A stretch of DNA of 64,000 nt from Novibacillus thermophilus (lineage in GTDB: Bacteria > Bacillota > Bacilli > Thermoactinomycetales > Novibacillaceae). The stretch covers positions 3,565,226 to 3,629,225 of the forward strand of contig NZ_CP019699.1 of assembly GCF_002005165.1 (NCBI RefSeq), written 5' to 3'. This document shows, in pieces, positions 48,741 to 58,775 of the stretch. Numbering within the stretch: the stretch's first letter is position 1; the number at the start of each line of letters is the position of its first letter. A program made the position numbers and the translations under genes. The notes beneath the pieces are model-generated. The model was not told the origin of the DNA. It made no database searches and saw nothing but the letters and a program-made list of their open reading frames with translations.

Positions 48741-49778
48741 TTAGCGCATGCGTGACAGCGGGTAAAGGAGAATCATGGACAGTACAAATAGATTGAGAAT
48801 GCCGTAGAGGGGATAAATGACTTGCACCAGCGTGACAAAACCGAGCTGGGACAGCGGAATCATCACGGCGACGATGCTCAGGGTAATGAGCCAACGCGGC
48901 ACGGCAACCCAATCGGAAATGCGAAAGACCGCCCCGTACACGCCGCTGACGGCGGTTGTGTATATAGCTAACCACAGCAGGACTGATATGACCGCCAGCC
49001 AAAAGGGTGAGTACGAATCGATTAAGGCGAACAGCGGTATGTCGTATTGGGGTATCAAATGTTCAATGCGCAGCAGGGATAGATTGTATAAAACGGCGAC
49101 AATGCCGAGGCACACGCCACTGCCGATCCCGGCGATTCCGATTTCGAGGGGGGAGCGTATTTGCTTTCCCATGGTCGCCAGAACGGCCATGAGCGGAATG
49201 ACATTCAGCGCCGCATACGTTACAGCTGACGGCAAGACAGACAGCCATTCCATGTCTACGGCAGCGGACATGGGCTGCACGTCACCGTGTACGAGAAAAC
49301 TGAGGCACACTACCACCAAAATGACGGTGAGACACGGCATCAACAAGTAGTTGAGAGATTTGATACCTTCGATATCCCGAAATAAGACGACCCAAACGGC
49401 AAGTGCCAACACAGCTGACCCCGTGAGGAAAGACATGTCCCACTGGGAAAATGTTGCCCCGCTTCCGGCAAACATGACGAGGGTGCTCAACAACAGGTAC
49501 AACAAAATTAATCCGTCAAATAAGCGCGCCACCCGTTCGCCCATGATCAAGGTGAGCACACTGTAATAGTGGTCGGTCTGCTGCTTCCAGCTAATCCACA
49601 ACACGACCATGCTACATACGACAAACAGCGTCATTGAAATCACGATGTACAGCGTGCTCTTCGCCCCGTAACTTCCGAAAAACTCCCATATTTCCCGGCC
49701 CGACGCGAAGCCCGCCCCGATGTTAGTCCCGACAATGGTAAAGCATATTTTAAGTCCGTTCTGGATGTTCGGTTTCAC
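48741..49778 (-). CDS. YkvI-family membrane protein
   Basis: A 345-residue protein with ten transmembrane helices of the APC-like YkvI/COG3949 family. It opens LKICFTIVGTNIGAGFASGREIWEFFGSYG, a glycine-rich first helix typical of sodium-coupled amino-acid carriers, and has GVYGAVFRISDWV late in the protein. The substrate is not known. It is divergent from yyaC and transcribed toward DUF951-ychF with a gap of 58 bases. Confidence 0.85.
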   Translation of the reverse strand: MKPNIQNGLKICFTIVGTNIGAGFASGREIWEFFGSYGAKSTLYIVISMTLFVVCSMVVLWISWKQQTDHYYSVLTLIMGERVARLFDGLILLYLLLSTLVMFAGSGATFSQWDMSFLTGSAVLALAVWVVLFRDIEGIKSLNYLLMPCLTVILVVVCLSFLVHGDVQPMSAAVDMEWLSVLPSAVTYAALNVIPLMAVLATMGKQIRSPLEIGIAGIGSGVCLGIVAVLYNLSLLRIEHLIPQYDIPLFALIDSYSPFWLAVISVLLWLAIYTTAVSGVYGAVFRISDWVAVPRWLITLSIVAVMIPLSQLGFVTLVQVIYPLYGILNLFVLSMILLYPLSRMR

Positions 49779-49905
49779 GCAAGCACCCTCCGTCTTGTCA
49801 TCGTCCCAACCTTCTCACGTCCTGTCCTTCCCTGTCCTTCTATGTATATTGGACGCAACAGAGCCGTATACTGGTATTAATTATTTTTTTCGGAGGTTGG
49901 GCGTT

Positions 49906-50493
49906 ATGGAGGGGCACACGCTGAAGTCTTCTCTTTCTCTGTCTCGATTACCGTACCGCATTGATTACGCTCATCCACAAGCCGTCACACGGTTCACCGA
50001 TCATTTGCACGCCGCTGTCCAACAGTTGTCCCCCGGACGCGAGATCGTCTGTGTGTGCATCGGGACGGACCGCTCAACTGGAGATGCCCTCGGCCCCCTC
50101 GTCGGATCGAAACTAGAGCGCTTAAATCCAAAGGGACTAACTGTGTTTGGCACCCTCGATCACCCGGTCCACGCTGTCAATTTACGTGAGACGTTACAGT
50201 TGATAGAATTAAACTATCAAGACACTACCGTTATCGGCATCGACGCGTGCTTAGGACAGCTGGGCAGCGTCGGCAGCTTACACCTCGGGTTAGGTCCACT
50301 CAAACCAGGTACGGGCGTGAATAAAAAGTTGCCTGAAGTTGGACAACTCCACATAACCGGCATCGTCAATGTCGGCGGGTTTATGGAGTATTTCGTCTTA
50401 CAAAATACGCGTTTGAGCACCGTGATGAAAATGGCTGATACGATTGCGTCCTCCCTCTATTTGACTGCTGTCCGTTTGCGTTCTAACGATTAA
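49906..50493 (+). CDS. yyaC: Sporulation protein YyaC (DUF1256)
   Basis: A 195-residue protein of the YyaC/GPR-like fold. It has REIVCVCIGTDRSTGDALGPLVG near 46-68, VFGTLDHPVHAVNL near 80-93 and DACLGQLGSVGSLHLGLGPLKPGTGVNKKLP near 115-145, the pattern of germination-protease relatives. It is produced during sporulation in B. subtilis. CGGAGG precedes the ATG at 49906; an in-frame reading beginning at 49720 crosses the divergent ykvI start and is rejected. It stands alone on the plus strand. Confidence 0.93.
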   Translation: MEGHTLKSSLSLSRLPYRIDYAHPQAVTRFTDHLHAAVQQLSPGREIVCVCIGTDRSTGDALGPLVGSKLERLNPKGLTVFGTLDHPVHAVNLRETLQLIELNYQDTTVIGIDACLGQLGSVGSLHLGLGPLKPGTGVNKKLPEVGQLHITGIVNVGGFMEYFVLQNTRLSTVMKMADTIASSLYLTAVRLRSND

Positions 50494-50612
50494 CTTGAAA
50501 TCACATACCAACCCCGTTACGGCAACCGCACACGTAGACCTCCCGTATCACTTTTTATTCTAATGCTAATGCCGCAACGCGACACAAGCGTCTCTCTTTG
50601 ACAAATAAATAA

Positions 50613-50643
50613 GGATGCAGCTCAAACGTCTCGAGCGACACCC
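50613..50643. terminator. Imperfect terminator between yyaC and the DUF4446 gene
   Basis: ggatgcagctc (50613-50623) and gagcgacaccc (50633-50643) form an 11-base stem with three mismatches or wobbles. On the plus side it is followed by ttttttccc; on the minus side by ttatttattt. It can serve both converging genes. Confidence 0.6.
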
Positions 50644-50658
50644 TTTTTTCCCTTTCTA

Positions 50659-51174
50659 TTACACGTATGCTTCTTGTTTTTCTCCGACAGCTAGGGCGAT
50701 GGCTTCTTTTTCCTCTTTTGACAGAGAGTATTCCGAAGTTCCCCGTACAACTGGCTTTGCATAGGCATACGTTTGATGGCGCCCATACAGACTGCTGATG
50801 ACCACTCCATTTTGTTCCTCGTCCACTAACGCCAGAGAAAAACTTAAATTGTTTCCCTGTTCCGCTAGCGCATTGTACCGCACAAGACCAATTTTCCCTT
50901 TCAGCGCAGACATTTTGCGATTCAGCTCGTCCAGTTGTACAGCAGCTTCATCCAACTGCCGTTCAGCTTCGTGCACGCTTCTCGTATACTCGTGAATTAA
51001 ATGCTCCAAGTTCTCTCGGGTTACACCGCGAAGCAACCGTTTTTGCTGCTGGCGAATGCGACGAAATTTGATCCAATTCACAAGCACTACAATAACGAGG
51101 ATGAACTGCACGATCATCATCCCTAATAATAATTCCACTACGTAGGGCGAAACGATTTCCCGCAGCGAATCCAT
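50659..51174 (-). CDS. DUF4446 family membrane protein
   Basis: A 171-residue protein with one N-terminal transmembrane helix (VVELLLGMMIVQFILVIVVLVNWI, about 11-34), a coiled coil (45-100) and a C-terminal beta domain with IGLVRYNALAEQGNNLSFSLALVDEEQNGVVISSLYGR. The family sits next to parB in many Firmicutes, and its function is unknown. It follows parB on the minus strand by 76 bases. Confidence 0.9.
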   Translation of the reverse strand: MDSLREIVSPYVVELLLGMMIVQFILVIVVLVNWIKFRRIRQQQKRLLRGVTRENLEHLIHEYTRSVHEAERQLDEAAVQLDELNRKMSALKGKIGLVRYNALAEQGNNLSFSLALVDEEQNGVVISSLYGRHQTYAYAKPVVRGTSEYSLSKEEKEAIALAVGEKQEAYV

Positions 51175-51250
51175 TAAGCTTTCTCCAACTCCTCAACCGT
51201 CTTTCTCGCTTTTTCAGTATATCATGAAAAACGCTCAACACATACTGCTC

Positions 51251-52099
51251 TTATTCCTTTTTTGACAGCAAGTCAACGAGGCGTTCAAGATCCCGACGAG
51301 AAAAAAATTCAATTTCTATTTTTCCTTTTCGTCTCCCTTGACGAATGTGAACAGCTGTACCGAGTGACGTTTCAAGCTCTTCCTCGTAACGGCGCAAACT
51401 CAAATCGTGTACATTTACCTTTTTTCTTACATTTGACTTTTTTTGATTTTGCAGACGTTTAATCCATTCTTCCAGTTGCCGGACGCTCGCCTGCTCTTTT
51501 TTCACTCTTTTCGCGAGTTGAATTTGTTGATCCAAGTTTTTTACGGCGAGTAGCGCACGGGCATGTCCCATTGTCAATGTTCCACGTGAAACATCTTCGC
51601 GAATTGAAACGGGGAGCTGCAGCAACCTTAAGAAATTCGTCACGTGGGGACGACTTTTCCCTACCCTTTCCGCTAACTCTTCTTGTGTCAGAGAAAACTC
51701 ATCCATCAATTTTTGATACGCGTTGGCAACTTCCATCGGGTTTAAATCTTCTCGCTGTAAATTTTCGATCAGCGCAATCTCCATCACTTGTTTGTCGCTA
51801 AATTCTTTAACGACGACGGGGACACTCGTCAAGTCAGCCCGTTTAGCCGCTCGAAAACGCCGTTCACCGGCAACGATTTCATACCCCTTGATCGTTTTTC
51901 GCACGACGAGGGGCTGTACAATGCCGTGTTCGCGGATAGACGATGTCAACTCTTCCAGCGCCTCTTCCGAGAAGTGCTTGCGCGGCTGATACGGATTAGG
52001 TCGCAATTCCCCAATCGCAACATCCATCACCGCTTCATCATCGCCGATCTCTAACTTCGGAATGAGCGCATCAAGCCCTTTTCCTAACCGTTTATTCAC
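51251..52099 (-). CDS. parB: Chromosome-partition protein ParB (Spo0J)
   Basis: A 282-residue CTP-dependent clamp that loads at parS. The N-terminal domain has LRPNPYQPRKHF and the CTP-binding GERRFRAAK. The helix-turn-helix LTQEELAERVGKSRPHVTNFLRLLQLP follows, then a C-terminal dimerisation domain with DLERLVDLLSKKE. GTG at 52099 overlaps the parA end by eight bases. Its own coding sequence contains a perfect parS, as in B. subtilis. Confidence 0.96.
   Translation of the reverse strand: MNKRLGKGLDALIPKLEIGDDEAVMDVAIGELRPNPYQPRKHFSEEALEELTSSIREHGIVQPLVVRKTIKGYEIVAGERRFRAAKRADLTSVPVVVKEFSDKQVMEIALIENLQREDLNPMEVANAYQKLMDEFSLTQEELAERVGKSRPHVTNFLRLLQLPVSIREDVSRGTLTMGHARALLAVKNLDQQIQLAKRVKKEQASVRQLEEWIKRLQNQKKSNVRKKVNVHDLSLRRYEEELETSLGTAVHIRQGRRKGKIEIEFFSRRDLERLVDLLSKKE
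51578..51593. promoter_or_regulatory. parS centromere site inside parB
   Basis: TGTTCCACGTGAAACA matches the parS consensus TGTTNCACGTGAAACA exactly. ParB loads here and spreads, organising the origin and recruiting SMC. The location within parB is conserved with B. subtilis. Confidence 0.95.
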
Positions 52100-52853
52100 T
52101 GGCGACCACTTCCTTTGCCAAATCCAAGTAACACTCTGCCCCTCGGGATCGGGGGTCGTACGAAATAATCGCCTTCCCGTGACTGGGCGCCTCACTTAAC
52201 CGAACATTGCGAGGAATGACAGTCCCGTACACTTTATTTTGGAAATACTTTTTCACTTCGTCGATGACTTGAATTCCTAAGTTAGTCCGTGCGTCAAACA
52301 TCGTTAACAGAACGCCTTCAATTTTTAGGCGGGTATTTAGGTGTTTTTGAACTAAACGAATCGTATTCAGCAATTGGCTTAAACCTTCCAAAGCGTAGTA
52401 CTCACACTGGATCGGAATGAGAACAGAATCAGCAGCCGTCAAGGAATTAACTGTTAAAATACCTAAAGAAGGAGGACAGTCGACAATGACGTAGTCGTAT
52501 TGATCAGATACGAGGGACAGCGCTTTTTTGAGCCGAACTTCACGCGATATCGTCGGAACTAGTTCGATTTCAGCGCCGGCTAATTGTATCGTGGCCGGCA
52601 TAATGTCCAAGTTTTCTAACTCTGTCGGAACGATGACGTCCATGGGGTTCACATCGTTGATGAGCACGTCGTATATACAGTATTCCACGTCTGCTTTGTT
52701 AATGCCGATGCCGCTGGTCGTGTTCCCTTGTGGATCTATGTCGACGAGCAATATTTTTTGGTTTAGCGATGCCAAACAAGCTCCCAAGTTAACAGCTGTT
52801 GTCGTCTTTCCGACACCGCCTTTTTGATTGGCAACGGCGATTATCTTGGACAC
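52092..52853 (-). CDS. parA: Chromosome-partition ATPase ParA (Soj)
   Basis: A 253-residue Walker ATPase that, with ParB, helps segregate origins and regulates DnaA. It has the deviant P-loop KGGVGKTT (residues 11-18), LVDIDPQGNTTSG near 38-50 and the VDCPPSLGILTVNSL switch near 118. GTG at 52853, five bases after GAGGTGA, gives exactly the B. subtilis length; a longer frame is rejected. Confidence 0.96.
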   Translation of the reverse strand: MSKIIAVANQKGGVGKTTTAVNLGACLASLNQKILLVDIDPQGNTTSGIGINKADVEYCIYDVLINDVNPMDVIVPTELENLDIMPATIQLAGAEIELVPTISREVRLKKALSLVSDQYDYVIVDCPPSLGILTVNSLTAADSVLIPIQCEYYALEGLSQLLNTIRLVQKHLNTRLKIEGVLLTMFDARTNLGIQVIDEVKKYFQNKVYGTVIPRNVRLSEAPSHGKAIISYDPRSRGAECYLDLAKEVVASE

Positions 52854-53019
52854 ATGATTCACCTCTCTGCACATGCTGTTACGTGTATTGTTTGTGATTC
52901 ACAACTACTGTCTTGAACGAGGTTTAAGCGCTGGATGTCACCATTTTACAAAGGAAAATGGATACGAGCTGAGGAGAACAGGATCGATTTTTCTACATGG
53001 TTTATCGGATTTGAAAGAT

Positions 53020-53838
53020 TCAGTTTTTCGGTATTTTGATGACAAACTCTATGTACTGTTCGTGCTCACGCTCATCTGTCGTAATGTCCAAACCCGTCTT
53101 CATTGCCATATCCACAGATTGGCGAATCGTATTGAGGGCGAGACGAGTATCCCGGGAGAAGGCAGCGCGCTTTCTACGACGCTTTTTAACAGGTTTACCT
53201 TTTAACTGTTCCACTCTTTTTTCCGTTTGTTTTACATTTAATTCTTTATCGATAATTTCCTTTAACAATTTCTCTTGCAAAGCTGTATCTTCTAGTCCGA
53301 GCAAAGCGCGGGCGTGCCGTTCTGTCAACTGTCTGTTCATCAGCGCTTGCTGAACGGATTGGGGTAAGTGAAGCAAGCGCAGTTTGTTGGCGATCGTCGA
53401 CTGCCCCTTTCCGAGGCGCTGTGCCAAACTTTCTTGCGTCAAACCGTGGAGCTCGATTAACTGTTGGTATGCACTCGCCTCTTCAATTGAGGTCAACCCT
53501 TCTCGCTGCAAATTTTCAATCAGAGCCATCGATGCTGCTTGACTGTCTGAAAATTCCCGGACGATGCTCGGAATCGTCTCCAGCTCTAATTTCTTCACTG
53601 CGCGCAAACGGCGTTCTCCCGCCACAAGTTCATACCGTTCCCCGTTTTTACGTACGACAATCGGTTGGATAATACCGTGAGTTCGGATTGTTTGGCACAG
53701 TTCATCGAGACGTTCGTCGTCAAAAACAGTCCTCGGTTGGTAAGGGCTCGGATCGATAAGGTGTACAGGAAGTTGAACGACTTCCTCTTCCGTTCGATCT
53801 CCAACCGATCCAAACCACTTGGCAAAAGGTTCTTTCAT
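53020..53838 (-). CDS. noc: Nucleoid occlusion protein Noc
   Basis: A 272-residue ParB paralogue that keeps division septa off the nucleoid. It has the N-terminal MKEPFAKWFG amphipathic membrane-targeting segment, the CTP-binding GERRLRAVK, a helix-turn-helix HGLTQESLAQRLGKGQSTIANKLRLLHLP and a basic linker KPVKKRRRKRAAF. The membrane-targeting N-terminus separates it from ParB. ATG at 53838 follows GGGTGGAG. It lies between rsmG and parA. No Noc-binding site (NBS) was spotted in the window. Confidence 0.94.
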   Translation of the reverse strand: MKEPFAKWFGSVGDRTEEEVVQLPVHLIDPSPYQPRTVFDDERLDELCQTIRTHGIIQPIVVRKNGERYELVAGERRLRAVKKLELETIPSIVREFSDSQAASMALIENLQREGLTSIEEASAYQQLIELHGLTQESLAQRLGKGQSTIANKLRLLHLPQSVQQALMNRQLTERHARALLGLEDTALQEKLLKEIIDKELNVKQTEKRVEQLKGKPVKKRRRKRAAFSRDTRLALNTIRQSVDMAMKTGLDITTDEREHEQYIEFVIKIPKN

Positions 53839-53947
53839 CACCGCACTCCACCCACTTTCCATTTCCCCTTACTATTCGTCATTTTACCGCATTTTCCTGC
53901 TCAGAGGAAATGTTCTGGGGCAGAAATAATATCGGTTGTTCCGACAA

Positions 53948-53963
53948 TGTTTCACGTGAAACA
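53948..53963. promoter_or_regulatory. parS centromere site upstream of noc
   Basis: TGTTTCACGTGAAACA is a fully symmetrical perfect parS, lying in the rsmG-noc gap about 110 bases before the noc start. ParB bound here could also influence noc expression. Confidence 0.95.
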
Positions 53964-53998
53964 TTCAAAAATTGTCGATCGATCCCGTATCATGTCAC

Positions 53999-54727
53999 TT
54001 ACTGTATCGGTTGTTTTGCTGGGATTCCGGCTCTGCGCGGGAATTGTTCAGGTGTCCTCTTTTCCTTCACGATGCGGACGATACTCCGCCTCCCAAACTG
54101 ATGCGGCAGTGCAAACGTATGTGCCTCTGCGTAACGCCCGCCCAATTGGTCCATTGCCGCCGCGGCGTCACGCACTTCTTCACTGTAGCGGTCTGTTTTC
54201 ATCGCTAAAAATTGCCCGCCTAAGCGCACAAAGGGAAGGCAGTACTCGCACAACACGTTCAGTCGGGCGACAGCCCGGGCAGTGGCGATATCGTACTGCT
54301 CCCGATGCACTCCGTCTCTCCCCAGTTCTTCTGCCCGGGCGTGCACGAATTGAAAATCGCGTAAGCGCAGTGCACGTTTCAATTCACTCAAAAAAGTCAA
54401 CCTTTTCTTTTGCGAGTCTACGGCCGTCACACGTAAATGGGGAAAGGCAATTTTGAGGGGGACGGCCGGGAAGCCGGCTCCCGATCCGACGTCCAACAGG
54501 CGCACGTCCTCAGTCAAATCAACAAAAAAAGCGAGAGACAGGGAGTCGTAAAAGTGTTTCCAATAAACGGCCGTCCGTTCAGTGATGCGCGTCAAATTCA
54601 TCTTTTCATTCCACACCACGAGGAGGCGGTAGTACGTGTCGAACAGCTCACACTGATCTTCCGTCAAACGGAGGCCCTGGCTTTCCAAACGGTCTTTAAA
54701 AGCCGCCTGCAGCCGGTCAGTGGACAT
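53999..54727 (-). CDS. rsmG: 16S rRNA (guanine527-N7)-methyltransferase
   Basis: A 242-residue SAM-dependent methyltransferase; loss causes low-level streptomycin resistance. It has [18 protein letters not shown] near 30-47, the SAM loop [20 protein letters not shown] near 75-94 and the AVDSQKKR acidic-loop region. ATG at 54727, with AAGGTGGA upstream, overlaps the mnmG stop by 11 bases; a longer frame inside mnmG is rejected. It ends 36 bases before the parS site. Confidence 0.95.
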   Translation of the reverse strand: MSTDRLQAAFKDRLESQGLRLTEDQCELFDTYYRLLVVWNEKMNLTRITERTAVYWKHFYDSLSLAFFVDLTEDVRLLDVGSGAGFPAVPLKIAFPHLRVTAVDSQKKRLTFLSELKRALRLRDFQFVHARAEELGRDGVHREQYDIATARAVARLNVLCEYCLPFVRLGGQFLAMKTDRYSEEVRDAAAAMDQLGGRYAEAHTFALPHQFGRRSIVRIVKEKRTPEQFPRRAGIPAKQPIQ

Positions 54728-56603
54728 TGTGCACACGTCCACCTTGTTCGATATACACGAGCAAAATGGAGATATCTGACGGATTGACGCCGGAAATTCG
54801 GCTCGCTTGCCCAATGGAGAGTGGCTGCACTTTCTTCAGTTTCTCGCGGGATTCTGACGCCAGCCCAGAAATGGCGTCGTAGTCAACCCAGTCCGGAATC
54901 CGCTTGTTCTCCATTTTTTTCATACGCTCCACTTGCTGCAGCGACTTCCGAATATAGCCCTCGTACTTCACTTGAATTTCGACCTGCTCTTTCACTTCCG
55001 GCGGAAGTTCTTGTTCTGGGGGGCTGAGTTGTTCAATGTGCGCGTAGCGCAACTCCGGACGCCGCAACAAGGCTTTCAACTCGATGGCGTTGTCCAGTTC
55101 CTTCGAGCCGATTTGTTTCAACAACCGCTGCACTTCTGTTGTCGGTTTCACCTTCGTTGTCTTTAACCGCTCCAGCTCGGCTTTAATTTGAGCTTTTTTC
55201 TGCAAAAAGCGTTGATATCTCTCTTCTTTGATCAATCCAATCTCATGTCCCAGTTCCGTCAGGCGCAAGTCGGCATTGTCGTGACGGAGCAACAAGCGGT
55301 ATTCGGCCCGGGACGTTAACAGTCGGTAAGGTTCGTTCGTCCCCTTCGTGACGAGGTCATCGATCATCACGCCGATGTACGCCTGAGAGCGATCCAGCAC
55401 GACTGCTTCTTTCTTCTGCACTTTGCGAGCCGCGTTAATCCCGGCCATAATTCCTTGCCCTGCCGCTTCTTCATATCCAGACGTGCCGTTAATTTGCCCC
55501 GCCGTGAACAAGTTTTCGATTCGCTTCGTCTCCAAGCTCGGCCACAGTTGTGTCGGAACGATGGCATCGTACTCAATGGCGTACCCGGCCCGCATCATGC
55601 GCGCGTCTTGCAAGCCGTCTACAGTACGCAGCATTTGCTGTTGCACGTCTTCCGGCAAACTCGTGGACAACCCTTGCACGTACACTTCCGACGTATGTCG
55701 CCCTTCCGGTTCGAGGAATACTTGATGCCGGTTTTTATCGGCAAAGCGCACAATTTTGTCTTCAATGGACGGACAGTAGCGCGGACCTTGTCCTTCGATC
55801 ACGCCAGAGTACATCGGCGCGCGGTGCAAATTGTCCCGAATGATTTTGTGTGTTTTCTCGTTCGTGTACGTAAGCCAACACGGCAACTGATCTTTCCTGT
55901 ACTCAGTCGTCTCATAGGAGAAGGCTCGTGGTTCCTCGTCACCCGGCTGAATCTCCATCTGAGAGTAATCGATGCTCTCTTCGTGAATGCGCGGGGGAGT
56001 CCCGGTTTTGAACCGGACGAGCTGAAACCCTAGCTCCTGTAGGTTGTAAGACAAATTAATAGACGGCTGTTGGTTGTTCGGCCCGCTTTCGTACGCTAAA
56101 TCGCCGATGATGATCTTGCCGCGCAAGTACGTGCCCGTCGTGAGCACGACAGCTTTAGCGCGGTATTCAGCACCCGTTTTCGTCAGAACGCCGTGGCAGA
56201 CTCCTTTTTCCACGATGAGTTTTTCCACCATCGCCTGGCGCAACGTCAAGTTCGGCTCTCTTTCAAGGGTCTGCTTCATCGCCTGTTGGTACAGCGTTTT
56301 ATCCGCTTGTGCGCGCAGTGCGTGCACTGCCGGACCTTTTCCCGTATTTAACATCCGAATTTGGATGTACGTGCGGTCGATGTTTCGCGCCATTTCACCG
56401 CCGAGGGCATCAATCTCTCGTACGACGTGTCCTTTCGCCGGTCCCCCGATGGACGGGTTACACGGCATAAAGGCAATCGTGTCGAGGCTGAGAGTCAGCA
56501 AAAGTGTCGAACACCCCATGCGCGCCGCGGCCAGGGCCGCTTCACATCCGGCGTGGCCCGCTCCGATGACGATCACATCAAATTGGCCGCCTTTGTAATG
56601 CAT
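54717..56603 (-). CDS. mnmG: tRNA uridine-5-carboxymethylaminomethyl modification enzyme MnmG (GidA)
   Basis: A 628-residue FAD protein that, with MnmE, modifies wobble uridine 34. It has the FAD motif [21 protein letters not shown] at 9-29, [22 protein letters not shown] near 47-68, GTYLRGKI, the [19 protein letters not shown] stretch near 365 and the C-terminal helical domain ending in [24 protein letters not shown] precedes the ATG at 56603. The mnmE stop lies 12 bases upstream, a conserved pair. Confidence 0.97.
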   Translation of the reverse strand: MHYKGGQFDVIVIGAGHAGCEAALAAARMGCSTLLLTLSLDTIAFMPCNPSIGGPAKGHVVREIDALGGEMARNIDRTYIQIRMLNTGKGPAVHALRAQADKTLYQQAMKQTLEREPNLTLRQAMVEKLIVEKGVCHGVLTKTGAEYRAKAVVLTTGTYLRGKIIIGDLAYESGPNNQQPSINLSYNLQELGFQLVRFKTGTPPRIHEESIDYSQMEIQPGDEEPRAFSYETTEYRKDQLPCWLTYTNEKTHKIIRDNLHRAPMYSGVIEGQGPRYCPSIEDKIVRFADKNRHQVFLEPEGRHTSEVYVQGLSTSLPEDVQQQMLRTVDGLQDARMMRAGYAIEYDAIVPTQLWPSLETKRIENLFTAGQINGTSGYEEAAGQGIMAGINAARKVQKKEAVVLDRSQAYIGVMIDDLVTKGTNEPYRLLTSRAEYRLLLRHDNADLRLTELGHEIGLIKEERYQRFLQKKAQIKAELERLKTTKVKPTTEVQRLLKQIGSKELDNAIELKALLRRPELRYAHIEQLSPPEQELPPEVKEQVEIQVKYEGYIRKSLQQVERMKKMENKRIPDWVDYDAISGLASESREKLKKVQPLSIGQASRISGVNPSDISILLVYIEQGGRVHNVH

Positions 56604-56615
56604 CCCGCATCCCTC

Positions 56616-57997
56616 CTACTTTCCTAGGCAAAATTGAGAAAACAACTGATCGATTAAATCCTCGGACACAGCATCCCCAACGATCTCTCCCAGCAGCTCC
56701 CACGTGCGCTGCAAATCGATTTGCACCATGTCGATCGGAATGCCTTCCTCTGCCCCGGCAATCGCCTCCGATACACTTTCCAAAGCTTGATCCAACAGGC
56801 GGATGTGACGCACGTTGCCCACGTAAACGTCCTCGCTGGAAGCGATATCCCCATCGAAAAAAGATCGACAATAGCATTTTCCAGTTCGTCTACACCCCGC
56901 TCTTCCTGCATCGACGTCCGGACGACGGGCACATCGCCGACAATCTCCTCCACCTTTTGCAAATCGATTTTCTGCGGCAGATCGATCTTGTTCACAATGA
57001 CAATCGCCTTCCTCCCTGCAGCCAAGGACAGTAATCGCTCGTCTTCTCGGGAGAGAGGTTCAGCGTAATTGAGCACAATTAACAGTAAGTCAGCCTCTTT
57101 AAGCGCCTGCTCCGAACGTTCTACTCCGATCCGCTCCACGACATCTTCCGTTTCCCGTATGCCTGCCGTATCCACTAATTTTAACGCGATGCCGCGCACA
57201 TTAATGTACTCTTCAATGACATCCCGGGTCGTGCCGGGAATGTCGGTGACAATCGCCTTTTCTTCCTGCACGAGGGCATTCAGCAGAGAAGACTTTCCGA
57301 CGTTCGGGCGGCCGACGATAGCCGTGTGAATGCCTTCACGCAGTATTTTCCCCTGTTGTGCCATCCGCAGTAAGTGACGAATCTCATCGCGAATCTGCTT
57401 TCCTTCTCGTGCGACTAATTCGTGCGTCACTTGATCAGCATCGTATTCAGGGTAATCGATGTTCACTTCTATCGCCGCAAGCAGTTCCAAAATGTTCTGT
57501 CTGAGTGACTTGACGGCACGGGACAATTTCCCTTCCATCTGGCGTACTGCCTGCTTCGCCGCCTGGTCTGTTTTGGCCCGGATCAAGTCGATGACCGCTT
57601 CAGCTTGGGACAAGTCGATTCGTCCGTTTAAAAAGGCGCGCTTCGTGAACTCACCCGGCTCCGCCAAACGGGCACCTGCCCGCAACACTTCTTGCAAAAT
57701 ACGGCGAACGGAGACGACGCCGCCGTGACTATTAATTTCTACCACATCCTCCCGCGTGAACGTCTTCGGTTTTTTCATCACGGACACCATCACTTCATCC
57801 AAAATGTCCCCTTCATCGTCGAGGCGAACGATGTGGCCGTAATGGATCGTGTGACTGTCCACTTCAGTTAACGCGCGTTTCCCTTTATATATTTTATCGA
57901 CAATCTCGATGGCTTCGGGGCCGCTCACGCGAATAATCGCGATGCCTCCTTCGCCGACCGGTGTCGAGATGGCAGCAATCGTATCGGACTCGATCAT
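56616..57997 (-). CDS. mnmE: tRNA modification GTPase MnmE, with an apparent frameshift
   Basis: Partner of MnmG in wobble-uridine modification. The N-terminal tetrahydrofolate-binding domain ([20 protein letters not shown]) is followed by a helical domain with an inserted GTPase: [35 protein letters not shown] and NKID. The frame breaks at a six-base T run (56857-56862 in plus coordinates). Adding one T gives VDLFFDGD and continues [14 protein letters not shown] to the catalytic C-terminal tip CLGK, 460 residues in all. Conservation makes sequencing error likely. ATG at 57997 follows GAGGGAC. Confidence 0.92.
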
Positions 57998-58107
57998 GTC
58001 CCTCACTCCATAGCAGATTAAACTGCTCTTTCTTCACAGTTTTTCCTAAACATTTAGATTAACACAGGCGACACCTAAATACTACATGCCCGCGCTGCAA
58101 TCAAAAA

Positions 58108-58136
58108 CAACCTTACTGCCATGTGCAGCAAGGTTG
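58108..58136 (-). terminator. Terminator of the rnpA-yidC-jag operon
   Basis: caaccttactg (58108-58118) and cagcaaggttg (58126-58136) form an 11-base stem with one mismatch. Read on the minus strand it is followed by five Ts (58103-58107). It lies 19 bases past the jag stop, separating this operon from mnmE. Confidence 0.85.
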
Positions 58137-58154
58137 CCTTCCGATTCGGCCTGC

Positions 58155-58775
58155 TCAGCGTTTCAACGTAATGACGACGCGGCGGTGCGGCTCCTCTCCT
58201 TCACTGTACGTCTCAATTCCGTCGTACATTTGCACCCGAGTATGAATGATTTTCCGCTCTAAGGGACTCATCGGTTCCAGCCGCACCTCCCGCTTCTGTC
58301 GCTTCACTTTATCCACAAGGCGATCCGCCAGTTTTTCCAACGTTTCCTTACGTCGCTGACGGTAGTTTTCGGCGTCGATGACGAAGCGCGTGTAGCCCAC
58401 GTGTTCCTTGTTTGCCACAATATTCGTCAAATACTGTAAAGCGTCCAACGTTTGGCCCCTACGCCCGATTAACATCCCCAGTTGGCTTCCCCTCAAGTTT
58501 AAGAGGGTGTAGCCTTCTTTTTCCTCGGGCGAAATGTCAACGGTGACGCCCATCTTTTCCGCCACCTGCGTTAAAAACGCGACCGCGTCTTGAAGTGGGT
58601 CGGACAGACGAACGACCTCCACTTCAGCCTCTCTACTGCCGATCAAACCGAGAAATCCCCGCGAGGCCTCTTGTAACACCTTTACTTTTACGTTTTCACG
58701 TTTTGCGTTTAACTGTTTAAGGGCTATGTCAACGGCTTCTTCCACCGTTTTCGCCGAAACCGTCACCTTGTTCAC
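58155..58775 (-). CDS. jag: RNA-binding protein Jag/KhpB
   Basis: A 206-residue protein with three parts: an N-terminal Jag domain with VKVLQEASRGFLGLIGSREAEVEV, a KH domain with LNLRGSQLGMLIGRRGQTLDALQYLTNIVAN (about 90-125) and a C-terminal R3H domain with PMSPLERKIIHTRVQ. It partners KhpA in RNA binding and cell elongation in Firmicutes. GTG at 58775 overlaps the yidC stop by four bases (GTGA). Confidence 0.96.
   Translation of the reverse strand: MNKVTVSAKTVEEAVDIALKQLNAKRENVKVKVLQEASRGFLGLIGSREAEVEVVRLSDPLQDAVAFLTQVAEKMGVTVDISPEEKEGYTLLNLRGSQLGMLIGRRGQTLDALQYLTNIVANKEHVGYTRFVIDAENYRQRRKETLEKLADRLVDKVKRQKREVRLEPMSPLERKIIHTRVQMYDGIETYSEGEEPHRRVVITLKR

Noticed and set aside
49843..49872. 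Sigma-G-like promoter for yyaC
   Set aside because: GTATA and GTATACT are present at a plausible distance, but the -10 does not match the forespore consensus well.
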